Source of the DNA: Penium margaritaceum
Taxonomy: Eukaryota > Streptophyta > Zygnematophyceae > Desmidiales > Peniaceae
Assembly (NCBI GenBank): GCA_023375785.1
Contig: SZWC01000039.1
Location: 283,876-347,875, forward strand
DNA: 64,000 nt
Direction of reading: 5' to 3'
Of the stretch, positions 23,215 through 35,555 are shown piece after piece. Every line of letters starts with the position of its first letter. The stretch's first letter is position 1. The notes under the pieces are model-generated. The model was not told the DNA's origin. It did not search any database and worked only from the letters and a program-made list of their open reading frames with translations. The position numbers were made by a program, and so were the translations under genes.

Positions 23215-26200
23215 TTTTGCAACATGACTGTGGCCAAGGAGGTGCGAGACCGTCTCTTCATGGCGAAGTCTGACATGTCACAGGTGGAGAAGGCGGATCT
23301 TCCATGGTAGAAGGACTCAGGATGTATCAAGAGCATCACACATCACAAGGAGTGGTTTACACAGCTGGTGTCCATCCCTCACCGTCCTATCGCTATGGAT
23401 GATGATCGAGTGGTGTATGCTGAGGGGATTGGGATTGTGAAGATATGATTGGAGACCCCACTTGGCATTAAAGTGGGAGAGTTCCATGGCGTGCTGTATG
23501 TACCTGATGCTGCATTCAACCTCCTCCCAGTCTCCTCTCTTACAAACACAGGACTGCACGTCGTCTTTGATGATGACTATGGCTACATCCTCAACAAGGA
23601 TAAAGGAGAGGAGTTGGCCAGGTCGGTGAAGGAGGGCGACATGTACCGCCTGCTTAGGGCGACCAAGATCCCGCGTGAGTAGAGTATTGCAACAGTGGTG
23701 CAAGTGATAGATGGCGAGATCTGGCATGTGCGCTATGTCCACATCGGCATGCGCGCCTTCCAGCAGCTTCAAGCAAAGTAGATATTGCGTGACCTCCCTA
23801 CTATCTCTAACTTTGAGCAGGAATTGTGCATCGGCTGATTGGAGGGAAAACAGCAACCGGAGGCGTACCTTGAAGCAAGGCAGCGTGCCAAGGAGGTGTT
23901 GGAGCTTGTCCACACGGACTTGTATGGACCAATGCAGACCGAGAGCTTTGGAGGCTCTAGGTATTTCTTGACCTTCATTGATGATTTCAGTCATTACACT
24001 TCTGTGTACTTCCTTCCTTCCAAGGACCTGTGCTTTGACAGGTTCAAGGAGTTCAAGGCCATGGTGGAGAACCAGACTAACAAGAAGATCAAGGCGTTGC
24101 GCAGCGACCACGGTGGAAAGAAAGAAGTTCCAGTACTACCTCGCAGCACCTGGCATCAAGGCGCAGCATACCGCGCCATACTTGCCGCAGTAGAACGGTG
24201 TAGCAGAATGCGCCAACCGTACCATTGTGGAGTCGGCGCGCTCCATGCTGCACGCGGCTCGGCTAACCTATGACTTCTGGGCTGAAGCCGTGAGCACTTC
24301 GGTCTACATCAAGAACCGCAATCCAACTAAGGCCCTGGAGCAGATGACGCCGTACAAGGCGTGGTTCGGCAAGAAGCCGAGCGTGGGTCATCTCCGAGCA
24401 TTTGGCAGCCTGGCGCACATGCATGTTCCCAAGGAGAAGCAGAAGAATGGGAAGCAAAGAGTGCGCACATGCTCATGATTGACTACGACGTGGCAAGCAA
24501 GGCCTATTGCCTCTGCCAAAGGGATACAGGCCACGTCATCATCTCCAGAGATGTCGTCTTCAACGAGAGCGACGTCATTTGCACCAATATTGTCTGTGAA
24601 GAGGCAACAGAACCAGCAGCTGACGAGAAAGTGGGAGGAAAAATCCTTCCAGACCCAGTCTCTCCAGATCCTTCCTCTACTGTGAAAGTGGGAGAATCAC
24701 TCTACTCTCCCATGTCTGATCCAGCAAATACAGCAGCCTCATCGGCAAAAGCAAAGGAGGGAGATGTAGCACCACTAGCAGCAGCAGTCGTGCCAGCAGC
24801 ACCGCGCCAGCCTTCCGCTAACGCTCCAGCACCAGGTCGCAGGTACCCTCTTAGGGTGCGTTACAAGCCTGGTTTGCGCGGCCATTTTTGGATGCTGCAG
24901 AAACCAGAACAGATGAACGTTGCAGTTGTAGTAGATTCAAATGAGCCAACATCATACAAGGAGGCCATGGCTGCACCGGATGCAGCAGATTGGGCGCAAG
25001 CCGTGCAGCAGGAGATACAGTCGCAGTTGGACAACGGCACGAGGGAGCTGACTGAGCATCCACCTGGACATAAGGTGATCAAGTGCAAGTGGGTGTTCAA
25101 GACGAAGCGGGGAGCAGATGGTAACCTGGAAAAGTACAAGGCGAGGCTGGTCGCCAAGGGCTATTCGAAGCAGGAGGGTATCGACTACACAGAAGCTTTT
25201 GCCCCTGTTGCAAAGTTTGCCTCTGTGCGCACTCTCCTCTCTTAAGCAGCAGCTGAGGACTTCGAGGTTCACCACATGGATGTGAAGATGGCATTCTTGA
25301 ATGGTGACTTGGAGGAGGAGATCTACATGGAGCAGCCAGAGGGGTTCGTCATGGATGGCCAGGAGCACCTTGTCTGCAAGCTGTAGAAGTCGCTGTACGG
25401 CCTGAAGCAAGCGTTGCGTGCTTGCAACCAGAAGTTGGATGCGGCGTTGCAGTACATGGGGTTTAAGTGCAACGAGTGTGACTATAGTGTGTATCGCTGG
25501 CAGTATGAGCATGAGATCCTCATCATCATTGTGTATGTCGATGACATGCTCCTCCTTTCCAATAGCATGTCTGCACTATAGGAATTCAAGGAAGCCATGC
25601 AGGATCGCTTCCAGATGTCTGATCTCGAGGAGGCATCATACTTCCTTGGTATCCAGATCACGCGTGACCACAAATCACACTCTCTCTCACCACAACAGAG
25701 CCGCTACATCAAGGATGTCTTGCAGCGGTTCGACATGGCAGAGGCAAAACCCATCGGCACGCCGTTGGAGACGCGGTAGTACCTGGTGAGTTTCACTGGA
25801 GAAGTAGATGCAGCTGAGTGGCAGAAGTACGAGAGCACCGTCGGCAGTCTCATGTACCTGATGGTGGCAACCAGGCCCGACCTTGCATAGGCTGTTAGCG
25901 CTTTGAGCCAACACATGGCAAGTCCCGGACCTGAGCACCAGAAGGCTGTGAAGCGGATCTTCCGCTACCTTGCTAGAACCATCAACGTCGGCATGACCTA
26001 CAACGGCAACGACATCAGCATCATCGGCTACATAGATGCAGATTGGGCTTCAAACATTGAGGACTACAAGTCCATCTCTGGACATGTGTTCCTCATGAAT
26101 GGTGGGGCCATCAGCTGGTGCAGCAAGCGGCATGTGGTCGTGGCCACCTCGAGCACAGAAGCTGAGTACATCTCTTTCAGCTTTGGAGCCAAGGAAGCAG

Positions 26201-26450
26201 TTTGGCTTCAGCGTCTCATGGCAAAGATGAGTGGGAGTGCAGCAGTTCCAATTCCTGTGCGCGTCGGCAACCAGAGCGCAATTGCACTCGCCAAGAATCC
26301 TAAGCACCATGCACGTACCAAGCACATTGACATCACATATCACTTCATCAGGTACTTGGTGCAAGAGGGTGCTATCAAGTTAGAGTTTACTCCAACCAGC
26401 AAGCAAGTCGCTGATTTCAGCACCAAGCCAGTGACCAGTGAGAAGCAGCA
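23215..26450 (+). pseudogene. Copia family B pol, about ten stops and two frameshifts
   Basis: Domains are in Copia order. A protease relic has DSG at 23314-23322. GAG-pre-integrase lies at 23449-23840 (GVLYVPDAAFNLLPVSSL, DMYRLLRATKIP). The integrase core is at 23880-24290 (LVHTDLYGPMQTESFGGSRY, ALRSDHGGK, ANRTIVESARSMLHAA), and its C-terminal/linker at 24300-24830. Reverse transcriptase is at 24900-25780 with YVDD at 25534-25545, and RNase H at 25900-26440 (DADWAS, SSTEAEYISF, HARTKHIDITYHF). Stops occur near 23308, 23446, 23680, 23780, 23837, 25243, 25384, 25578, 25778 and 25888; frameshifts near 24120 and 24465. Long open stretches (24361-25245, 25903-26547) show the decay is recent relative to the other B copies. 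Confidence 0.9.
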
Positions 26451-26504
26451 GTCATGCATGAAGGCATGTCGACTGAGCCCACTCTCACTGCGACAAAGTG
26501 GGAG

Positions 26505-26516
26505 AGTGTTGGGAAA
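26505..26516 (+). promoter_or_regulatory. Polypurine tract before the 3' LTR
   Basis: AAAGTGGGAGAG directly precedes the 3' LTR start TGTTGGG. It is the expected primer for plus-strand cDNA synthesis. A similar tract precedes the B 3' LTR at 12447 on the minus strand. Confidence 0.8.
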
Positions 26517-27253
26517 GGAGCCATCCGGCTCAGTTTCAGGTCCATAAGAGCAAGTTCCACGAAACTACCAGATGCCTGCTAAGATCGTCAATCGGACTCC
26601 CGATATCCAACGGTCGGATTGAGGTCTCTCAAAATGTCTACTGTCCAAGTTTGAGGTCGATCCAACGGTTGGATTCGGAGATATGAGTTTTCAAAGTTTT
26701 CGGGGTCATCGACCGCCGATATCCAGGTGACCATGGGCGATGGCTCCATGCCTTAACCTAAGAAAAGAAAAAGTGAAGAGGTCGAGGGTCACGACCTGAT
26801 GGGAGAAATATCCAAAAAGTGTCCTTGGTCTTAGGATTGCCTTATCAGAGTGTGCTGACTAGGATAAAGGTACTTTTCCTTACTTTTAAGGTGAGGTGAG
26901 ATCCTTGTGTGCTAGCCATGGACACATGGCAATTCTCCATGGGATTGTGGGTTATGTGATCACTAGGAGAGTGCCATGAGAGTATATTCTAGCTCTCTGG
27001 GTCGTGTGTGAGTGGCCAGCCTGATTGCTAGGCTTATTTCCTCCCTTGTGTGAGATTATGGACTCTAGTGTGTGAGCCTTAGCCTCCATGGCTAAGTGGT
27101 GTGGCTTGTGAGAGGGCTGATTTGCCCAAGCTTTAGCTCTATATGTACTCCATCATTTTGAGTGATTAAACAACCATTCTTCAGCACAAGTGATGCCCTT
27201 CCAATCACACATACTCGCTTCTCCAAGACTCCCTCTCTCCTCCACACCCAACA
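26517..27253 (+). repeat. Family B 3' LTR
   Basis: It is 737 bp, TGTTGG...CCAACA, followed by the duplicated target TGGTA. Compared with the 5' LTR it has many point differences and a short diverged block near 26590-26620. Confidence 0.92.
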
Positions 27254-27258
27254 TGGTA

Positions 27259-27795
27259 TTTCAACCAAGGTAGTGATCACCCACGAAGTGGTGTTTGCAC
27301 ACTGAAAGGTTCACTTAGCTTGTCCCAACCGTGGCCAGAGAGTGTTCGAAACTCTCACCCCACTACCAATGCTACACACCAAAGTGTGCACTTGCACTCG
27401 TTCTTTATCCTCTTTCTTGGTGGCCAACAAGGGATTAGTTTTCTGCCATGTCTCAAGAGTAAGAGATGATACATGATCACATGCAAATGACAGGCGTTAC
27501 ATAGTCTCTGGTCAGTGCTCCCAGTGGCTCCTTAGAGGGAGCTCCCCCCAAGGCCACCCTAAACAATGTCATCAACATTGATGACATGGCAGCCTCTGTG
27601 ATCGCCAAGTGGTGCTTGATCCACCTTGGACCTTAGAGGCTTCTAGGAAGCTTCCTTGGCCCTTTTTAGTCACAAAGAAAACTTCGTCCTGGCAGGATTC
27701 GACCCCAAACCTGTCTCTTGTGAGATGGCGCCTTCACCCACTAGGCTGTAGGAAGTTGTCCTAAGGAGCATGCACCAGGTAGACTATGAAGAGAA
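27259..27795 (-). mobile_element. Family D 5' LTR, part 2 of 3 (minus strand)
   Basis: This continues the D LTR after the complete B element; it aligns with 14247-14785. It contains the second copy of the tRNA-like module (27685-27762; B-box-like GGATTCGACC on the plus strand). It is interrupted at 27795 by the solo B LTR. Confidence 0.8.
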
Positions 27796-28519
27796 TGTTG
27801 GATCTGGAGGAGAGGGGGAGCCTTGGAGCAGCGAGCATGTGTGATTGGAAGGGCATTACTTGCACTGAAGAATGGTTGTTCAATCACTCAAAATGATGGA
27901 GTACATATAGAGCTAGAGCTTGGGCAAGTCAACCCTCTCACAAGCCATACCACTGAGTCATGGAGGCTAAGGCTCACACACTAGAGTCCATAATCTCACA
28001 CAAGGGAGGAAATCAGCCTAGCAACCAGGCTGACCACTCACAAACAACCTAGAGAGCTAGAAACTGCTTTCATGCCACACTCCTAGTGGTCACATAACCC
28101 ACAATCTCATGGAGAATCGCGATGTGTCCATGGCTAGCACACAAGGATCTTACCTCACCTAAAAAGTAAGGAAAGGTACCTTTATCCTAGTAAGCACACT
28201 CTGACAAGGCAATCCTAAGACCAAGGACCTTTTTGGATACTTCTCCCATCAGATCTTGACCCTGGACCTCTTGTCTTTTTCTTTTCTCAGGCTAAGGCAT
28301 GGAGCCATTGCCCATGGTCACCCGGGTATCGGCGGTCGATGACCCAAAAAACTTCGAAGAATTCATATCTCCCAATCTGACCGTTGGATCAACCTCAAAC
28401 TTGGACCGAAGACATTTTGCCACTTGAAGTCCGATTGAGGATCGGAGCAGGCATCTGGTGGTTTCCTGGAACTTGCTCCTGTAGACTTGAAACTGAGCCG
28501 GATGGCTCCTTTCCCAACA
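27796..28519 (-). mobile_element. Solo family B LTR (minus strand) with TSD GAGAA
   Basis: On the plus strand it runs TGTTGGATC...TTCCCAACA, 724 bp, the reverse complement of the B LTR. It is flanked by GAGAA on both sides (27791-27795 and 28520-28524). There is no internal element sequence. A lone LTR with an intact target duplication is the usual product of recombination between the two LTRs of one insertion. It lies in the D LTR, whose uninterrupted counterpart is near 14790. Confidence 0.9.
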
Positions 28520-28677
28520 GAGAAGACCAAGGGGACTTATTCCACAAGGATGAGCAGTGCATGCCTTGTCTCTGTCAGCCTTTCTTCGTGTCGCTGGGGG
28601 ACTTGCGCTACAAGCACATTGCATACCTAGTTTAAATCTTCCGCTGATTGGACCGAGGACATAGACAAAACATAACA
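28520..28677 (-). mobile_element. Family D 5' LTR, part 3 of 3 (minus strand)
   Basis: This is the first part of the D LTR on the minus strand, which starts TGTTATGTT at 28677, as at 14936. It aligns with 14800-14936 (gaccaagg..., ttccgctgattggacc). The sequence past 28677 is family A, so the host flank of D is already a repeat. The target duplication cannot be tested because the other D LTR is truncated at 14198. Confidence 0.75.
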
Positions 28678-30640
28678 GGTGGGAATTTGGCGTCCAAGAG
28701 CATGCTTCGTGTCATACCGAGGATAGTCTGGTTCACGTGCTCGACAACGCAATTACTTTGGGGAGTGTACGGCGTGGTGGTCTGGTGGTTGATGTGGGCT
28801 CAACTAGCCTTTGCATGTCTCGTACCCACCACCATTGTCCGTGCGCAGTGCCTTAACCTTCTTGCTTGATTGCTACTCGACCATCCCGACAAACTCTTGC
28901 AACTTCTCCTTCACCTCTCCCTTTGTCTTGAGGAAGTAGATCTACATCTTGCAACTATAGTCATCGATGAGGGTCAAGAAATACTTGTTGCTGCCGTTTG
29001 GGGTGCGAAATGGTCCGCACACATTAGAGTAAATCAGGTCTAAGATTACTGTCGCCCGTTACCCATTACTCTCAAAGGGCTTTCTCTAGCCTTGCCTTGG
29101 AGGCATGGCTCACACAGCTTTTTACACTTTCCCTCATCCTTGGCCTTGCATCCCTTCATACCATGAACCACTTCGTGCTTCTGCATAGCTTGTAGTGTGC
29201 TGTTGGCCCCATGGCCAAACCGCCTGTGCCTCAGCTTTGCATTTGTGTTAGTGGAGTTGGCCGCCACGGTGACAGCTTGTGGTGCAATATCAGGCTTTGG
29301 AGACTTGGGCTCTTCAACCACTGCGAATCCCTCATTTGTACTATAAAGGTCTTTGGTCTGCAGCACGTAGAGCCCATCAACTCTTGGGACCTGTGCGACA
29401 AGACTCTCCTTGGGATAGGGCATCTTGAAATCCTTGTTCTTTACAATCACGGCATCCTCCTCCGTGAAGACGACCATCATGTCGTGATCCGTGATTTTGG
29501 ATACTGACAAGAGGTTTGCCGCAAAAGACGACATGTAGACGATGTTCTCCAGCTTCAAGTCTTTTTCAACACCGTTCTCGTTGATGCTCATCAACTTATC
29601 TCCCTCGCCTTGCGCATGGACAAGGCTACCGTTGGCACACCTGAAGCGACGTATAGTGTTCCCAATGGAGATGAATCCATCCTTCTCCCTTGAAGAGTGG
29701 TGGGTTGTGCCAGAGTCTTGCCTGTAGGCTCCACGCTTGAGCAATGCGACTCCCTGGGTTATAGGCGCGCTCTCAGCGATCATGTTTTTCAACTCCTTCT
29801 TACCCTTTCCTTTGCCCTCATATCTACCAGCATAATCTCTGTCTTCCTTCTTGGGAGCCTTGCACTCCCGTGCCCAATGTCCAGGCTTGCCACAGTTACG
29901 GCACTTCCCAGGACGCTTTGAACTCTTTCCACCGCCACCGTTGCCTTTTCTTCTACCACTACTGTTTCTGGTGCTGCTTTGACCACAAGAGGAGTTGTTG
30001 CCACGACCACCGTACTGTGCAGCATAGGCTGAAATGCTAGCCTTACTACCGCTGCAACGCATGGCCTTGTTGCGCACGTACTGGGACACTACCTCATACG
30101 TCAAATCCTCCTCCTTCCAAGTGCCAAAGACGCTTATCAAAGGACCCCAGATTTCAGGTAGTGCCATGAGGAGGATCATGGCCTGCATGTTGGTATCGAT
30201 TTCCCAGTTCATTTGAGTCACTTGCTACAGTAGTCCTTGAAACTACAAAGAGGAAATCCAGAATGGACTCTCCTTTACTCACCCTCATTGAAATCAGCTT
30301 TTGAAGGATGAAGAGACGATTTGCAAGAGCCGTTGATTGGTGTACACGTGTAAGCTTCTCCATAAGCCTTTGATGCATGTATGATACCTTGGAGGTGGAG
30401 ATGTTGTGACTCATGCAGTAATGTCACAAGAATCACAACGCCATGTCATTTTTGACACTCCACGCTTCATATCCACAATCTGTTTTTGGAGGTTAAACCT
30501 CTTCTCCAAGGAACAACTTCAAGTAGCCACGCACCCTCATGACAATCTCATAGTGCCATGTCCACAAGGAAAACCTAAACCCTGTGAACTTTGACATCCC
30601 ACCATTCACTTGCTCATGAGTGAGCGTCGCGCGTGTCGTC
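28678..30640 (-). pseudogene. Copia family A gag to integrase (minus), best gag of family
   Basis: The reading frame 29046-30221 is open for 391 codons. It contains gag C-terminal sequence (MILLMALPEIWGPLISVFGT, LTYEVVSQYVRNKAM), an intact CCHC knuckle (CRNCGKPGHWAREC), a protease site (QDSGTTHHSS), the conserved link FAANLLSVSKITDHDMMVVF, GAG-pre-integrase (LRHRRFGHGANSTLQAMQ) and the Cys motif (CKKLCEPCLQGKA). A frameshift near 29075 separates it from the integrase core (28790-29050). The gag N-terminus (30222-30640) has further stops. Integrase is truncated at 28678 and no RT follows. The listed Met is internal to gag, so the real start is upstream. Confidence 0.85.
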
Positions 30641-31140
30641 ATGTTGATTCACTACTTCTCCGCTTCTCTGCTTTGCTCAGGTTCATGTAGGCTGATGTAG
30701 GCTATTGTGTGCTACCGGTTTAGAAGGTGCAGATCCGTCGCTTATCCCTTAGCTATTAATCACTTACAAATTGTGGAGAAGGCACACTAGCGAACCAAGG
30801 GTCGTGCCTCCAAGGACAGAGCTTACCCTGGTTAGGGTCCAAGGATCGTACCTCCAAGGGCAGAGCTTATCCTTGGCCGTTGTTTACTAAGTGCCAGCAC
30901 CCGCCGTTGGAGGTGATGGAGTAGATGGAGCAGAAGGAGCTCATGGAGTTGATGCGTGCTACAAGACAAAGAGGGCGCAAGAGTGCGCAAAAAAGTGCCT
31001 TACAACTATTTAGGTTGGGTCCATAACCCTTTGTCAACCCGCCTGAGGCGACGGTCTAGAAAACGGTTTTTGACACAATGGTTCCCGCCGACCGCTCTTA
31101 ATATTGCAACCAAGAGATGACATCACCCTCAGGCAACTGA
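30641..31140 (-). mobile_element. Family A leader and LTR part (minus strand)
   Basis: Upstream of the minus-strand gag lie the A leader (to about 30736) and then LTR sequence matching 866-1150 and 37689-38050. The block around 30780-30870 contains a local duplication: the words for 'ccaagg-tcgtacctccaagg-cagagctta' occur twice, about 55 bp apart. The LTR is cut near 31140 and passes into the inverted repeat at 31102-31324. Confidence 0.65.
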
Positions 31141-31324
31141 CAGGTTCTTATTGTTGACCTGATATACTCCTTGTCCATGCATGATACTTTGACAGGTACA
31201 GGACGGACTAGGCATGCCTCCGTCCTGTACGTGTCAAAATATCAGACATGGACAAGGAGCATATCAGATCAACCATAAGAACCTGTCAATTGCCTGAGGG
31301 TGATATCATCTCTTGGTTGCAATA
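31102..31324. repeat. Inverted repeat with 106-bp arms of family A LTR sequence
   Basis: Arm 31102-31207 is the reverse complement of 31219-31324 with few differences, around an 11-base loop (ctaggcatgcc). Both arms carry the start of the family A LTR (TGTTGACCTGATAT at about 31152). The arms continue into minus-strand family A on the left and plus-strand family A on the right, so two copies meet head to head through a shared LTR end. Confidence 0.85.
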
Positions 31325-34300
31325 CTCTGCTTTAAAAGCTGATTTGGATGAGGATGAGCAAGGGAGAGTCCATTCTGGACCTCCTCTTGTAGTTTCAAGG
31401 ACTGTTGCAGCAAGTGACCTAAATGAACTGGGAAATGGACACCAACATGCAAGCCATGATCCTCCTCATGGCGTTACGTGAAAGCTTGGGTCTTCTAATT
31501 ACCGTCTTTGGCAACTGGAAGGAGGAAGATTTGACGTATGAGGCAGTGTCCGAGTACGTACGCAACGAGGCCATGCGTCGTACCAGTGGTGAGGCTAACA
31601 TTTCAGCCTATGCTGCACAGTAAGGTGGTCGTGGCAACAACTCCTTTTCTAGTCAGAGGAGCAGCGGAAGCGGTGGCGATGGAGGAAAAGGTAATGGTGG
31701 CGGTCGAAAGAGTTCAAAGTGTCCTGGGAAGTGCCATAACTGTGGCAAGCCTGGGCATTGGTCATGAGAGTGTAGGACTCCCATGAAGGAAGACGGAGAT
31801 AATAGTGGTAGACATGAGGGCAAAGAAAAGGATAAGGAGTTGACAAACATGATGGCGGAGAGCGTACTTGCAACAAAGGGAGCGGCATTGCTTAAGCGTG
31901 GAGCCTATAGGCTCAACTTTGGCACAAACCACCACTTTTCAAGGGAGAAGGATGGTTTCATCTCCATTGGGGACACTGAATTTCGCTTTAGGTGTGTCAA
32001 CGGTAGCCTTGTCCATGCGCAAGGCGAGGGAGATAAGTTGATCAACATGAACGTGAACGGTGTTGAAAAAGACTTGAAGCCAGAGAACGTCGTCTACATG
32101 CTGTGTTTTGCAGCAAACCTCTAGTCAGTGTCCAAAGTCACAGACCACGACATGACGGTCGTCTTCACAGAGGAGGAGGCCGTGATTATCAAGAACAAGG
32201 ACATCAAGATCTCCTATCCCAAGGAGATTCTTGTCGCACAGGCCCAAAGAGTTGATGGGCTCTACGTACTGCAGACCAAACCCCTTGAGAGTACAACTGA
32301 GGGATATGCGGCGGTTGAAGAGCCCAAGTCTTCAAATACTAATGTTGTACCACAAGCCATCACTGTCGCGGCCAACTCCACCGACACAGATGTTGAGCAG
32401 TGGCACAAGTGGTTTGGCCATGTGGCCGACAGTACACTGCACGGTATGCAGCGGCACGAGGTTGTTAATGGGATGGAGGGATGCAAGGCTGAGGATAAGG
32501 GAAAGTGCAAGAAGCGATGTGAGCCATGTCTTCCAGACAAAGCAAAGAGAAAGCCCTTTGAGCGTAAAGGGCAACGTGCGATAGCAATCTAGGACCTGAT
32601 TCACCTTGATGTTTGCGGACCATTCTGCATCCCTTCGAATGGCGACAGCAAGTATTTCTTTATCTTTATCGATGACCACAGAGGCAAGATGTGGATCTAC
32701 TTCCTCAAGACAAAGGGAGCGGTGAAGGAGAAGCTACAAAAGTTTGTCTCGATGGTAGTGCGGCAAATAAGCAAGAAGGTCAAAGCACTACGCAGGGACA
32801 ACGGTGGTGAGTACGAGGCGGTATCAACCAACAGAACACCACGCCTTACACTCCCCAGTGTAATGGCGTTGCCGAATGGATGAACCAGACTATCCTTGAC
32901 ATGACACAGAGCATGCTCTTTGACGCCAAACTCCCATCTTGCTTCTGAGCTGAAGCTACAAGAACTGCGTGTTACCTTGAGAATCTCACTCCGGCAACCG
33001 CGCTTGGAAGGCGTGGTAAGGAGCAGCAAGAGAAGCAGCTCAGGACGCCACAGGAGGCTTGGTCAGGGAAGAAGCCAGATGCATCACACTTGAGGTCTAT
33101 GGCTGTACTACGTGGGTAAAGGTCCAAGCAAGAGAAAGAAGTTGCAAGCTGGATGCACGTGCTTGTAAGTCTGTAATGGTCGGATACGACACCGCACAAG
33201 GCGTATAAGCTATGAAACCAAGCGGTTGGAAAGCTCATCAGGAGCCATGATGTCGAGTTTGATGAAAAGACGCTCGGAAAGGGAGAGTTGCTGAACCCTG
33301 TTCATGCTCCCAAATCAGGAGAGTGGGTTGTGTTGCTCGAATCAGGTGATCACGCACCGGAAAACTGGAAGATGGTTCCACTAAAGAATGATGCTCCAGG
33401 GAGAGAGGCTGTGCAGGCTGACACAGTGACGGAATCTGACACTGGGTCTGAGTCGTCCGAGGCCTCTGAGTCAAACTCTGAGGCCAGTGGCTCTTCCTCA
33501 AACAGCGGATCACTGGTAGTGCAGGAGCAATAGAAGGAACTAAGCCTTGAAGTACCACTAACAATACTCCGGCGTAGTACGCGCCAAAAGAAACCTCCGC
33601 CCAGGTATGATGCTAAGAGTGCGGAATGGACCGGACTCAGCTGGTCATGCTTGGCTCAAGGAGAGCTTGTAACCATAAAGGAGGTTATGAACATGCCAGA
33701 AGCGGCCAAGTGGAAGGAGGCAGTGGATAGCGAACTCGCATCCATTGAAGAGAACGGAACATGGGTTCTCGTGGACAGGCCTCCAAACGCACACGTGGTG
33801 GGGTCAAAGTGGGTTACTTTGGAAAAAGTTCAAACAAGATGGTGCTATCAGCAAGTACAAGGCAAGAGTTGTGGCGAAGGGGTTTTCCCAGCGTGCAAGC
33901 TCACAGTAGGAGGAGACCTTCGCGACTGTTGTCAACTTTGCCTCGATCAGATCCATGTTGGACATCGCTGTTGCAAAAGATCTAAAGGTCCACTAGATGG
34001 ATGTCAAAACAGCTTTCCTCTACGGGAAGGTAGACAAAGAAGTACTGATGGAAGTGCCCAATGGAGAAAAAGCTCCAGAGGGCAAGGTTTCCAAATTGGT
34101 CAGAGCACTCTACGAGCAAAAACAAGCCTAAAGGATGTGGTACAAGGAGAAGGACGGCTTCATGGCCGGGCTTACCTTCACATACTGCTAGAATGATCCT
34201 AGTATCTATGTGCGAGAGGATGAGCAAGGCTTGATGCTGCTTGCAGTATACGTGGATGACCAAATCATCTGCTCGTCATCGGTCGAGCAGTTGAACAAGT

Positions 34301-34924
34301 TGAAGACAGATCGCAGCAACAGGTTCAAGATGAAGGACATGGGTGCGCTCGAGTTCAACTTCGGGATAGCTGTCCATTGCAATCCAGCAGCAGGTACCAT
34401 CGAGTTGAACTAGACAAAGCACATCATGCAAGTCCTCAAGCGCTACAACATGGAGGATTGCAAGCCCATCAGCACACCCATGATAACAAACATCAAGCTC
34501 TTCTCGTCCATGAGTCCAAGCATGGAAGGAGAACGACGTGAGATGGAGAACATTCCCTACCAGTCTGTTGTTGGCAGCCTCATGTATGCCATGGTAGGAA
34601 CATGCCCTGACATTAGCTATGCTGTGGGACAAGTGAGCAGGTTTGTGGCCAATCCAGGGCCACAACACTGGCAAGCAGTCAAGCGCATCATGTGCTATCT
34701 ATAGAAGACCCAATACATGCGTTTCTAGTTTGGAGGCCAAGAAGGATCTGGCCCGCTGCGGCTGGTGTGCTACACAGACGCCGATTGGGAAGGAAGAATC
34801 AATGAAAAAAATTCCTCCTTGGGCTTTGTGTGCCTCTTGAACGGTGGTGCAGTCTCTTGGATAAGCAGAAAGCAAGACTGTGTCTCCCTCTCTACCATTG
34901 AGGTAGAGTACATCACTCCAGTCT
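31325..34924 (+). pseudogene. Copia family A gag-pol (plus strand), second copy
   Basis: Gag lies at 31325-31850 (MNWEMDTNMQAMILLMALRE; knuckle at 31730-31770, CHNCGKPGHWS, then a stop replacing Arg-Glu-Cys context). The protease region is at 31900-32100 (LNFGTNHHFSREKD, catalytic Asp lost) and GAG-pre-integrase at 32128-32560. The integrase core is at 32590-32930 (DLIHLDVCGPFCI, ALRRDNGGEYE) and its C-terminal/linker at 33050-33530. Reverse transcriptase is at 33650-34560 with YVDD at 34249-34260, and RNase H runs to 34918 (YTDADWEGRI, ISRKQDCVSLST). Several stops and frameshifts occur. Its own 5' LTR is absent apart from the inverted-repeat arm. Confidence 0.85.
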
Positions 34925-35555
34925 AATCTGGATAATATAGCTAGCAAATACTACCTGGGAGAACTCTTTGTGGCTTAGTCGTTTCACAGTTAGTTTCTAT
35001 AGTCAAAGGTCACTGGGTCAAATCCCAACCCGGTGACTATTTTCTTTTGTGACTAAAAGGGGGACAGGAGGGTTCTAAGAGACATCTTAGAATACTTCAA
35101 GGTCCTTCCTGGTGGCAGGCGCCACTTGGTAGTCACAAGGAGTGCCATGTAGGCAAGGGGAATGATACAATATAGATTGCCCCCAAAGTGGCTCATCCAA
35201 GGAGCCACTGCGCGCCTAGGCTGGAGAATGGCTCTAAGACTATAAGAACCTGTGAGTTGCCTGTCATTGAGTATAGTTTTTACCTTTGAGACTCCTCATA
35301 GAGTTGTCCACCAGAGGCTGACACTAAAGAAGCATTGGTTGGTCTAAGTCCCAGGAGTTAACGTCTCGCGCAAAAGTGACCAGATGCTAAGGACATAGTG
35401 CAAGGAAGTGATTCCTATGAAGTGCTCAGTATGGATACTTGGCTCTTAGGATGATATCATCTCTTCGTTGCAATACCAAGAGCGGTTGGCGGGAATCATT
35501 CTATGAGAAACCCGTTTTCTAGACCGTTGCCTCAGGCAGGTTGATACTTCCTTTA
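34925..35555 (+). mobile_element. Family A 3' LTR (plus strand), truncated both ends
   Basis: It matches 8720-9310 and 3955-4560, including the tRNA-like module at 34952-35039. The TGTTGACC start is missing, because RNase H sequence passes directly into the LTR interior at about 34925, and the end is cut at 35555 by a minus-strand integrase. Confidence 0.7.

Larger units (their letters stand above)
20893..27253 (+). mobile_element. Complete Ty1/Copia family B element with TSD TGGTA
   Basis: The element has paired LTRs (20893-21627, 735 bp; 26517-27253, 737 bp), each starting TGTTGGGAAAGGAGCC and ending CCAACA. A primer site is at 21630 and a purine tract ends at 26516, with gag then pol between. 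It is flanked by the 5-bp duplication TGGTA (20888-20892 and 27254-27258). The site is a family D LTR whose uninterrupted copy is at 14241. The two LTRs differ by roughly a tenth over their first 86 bp, so the insertion is old. Pol is broken, so it could move only with proteins from another copy. Confidence 0.93.
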
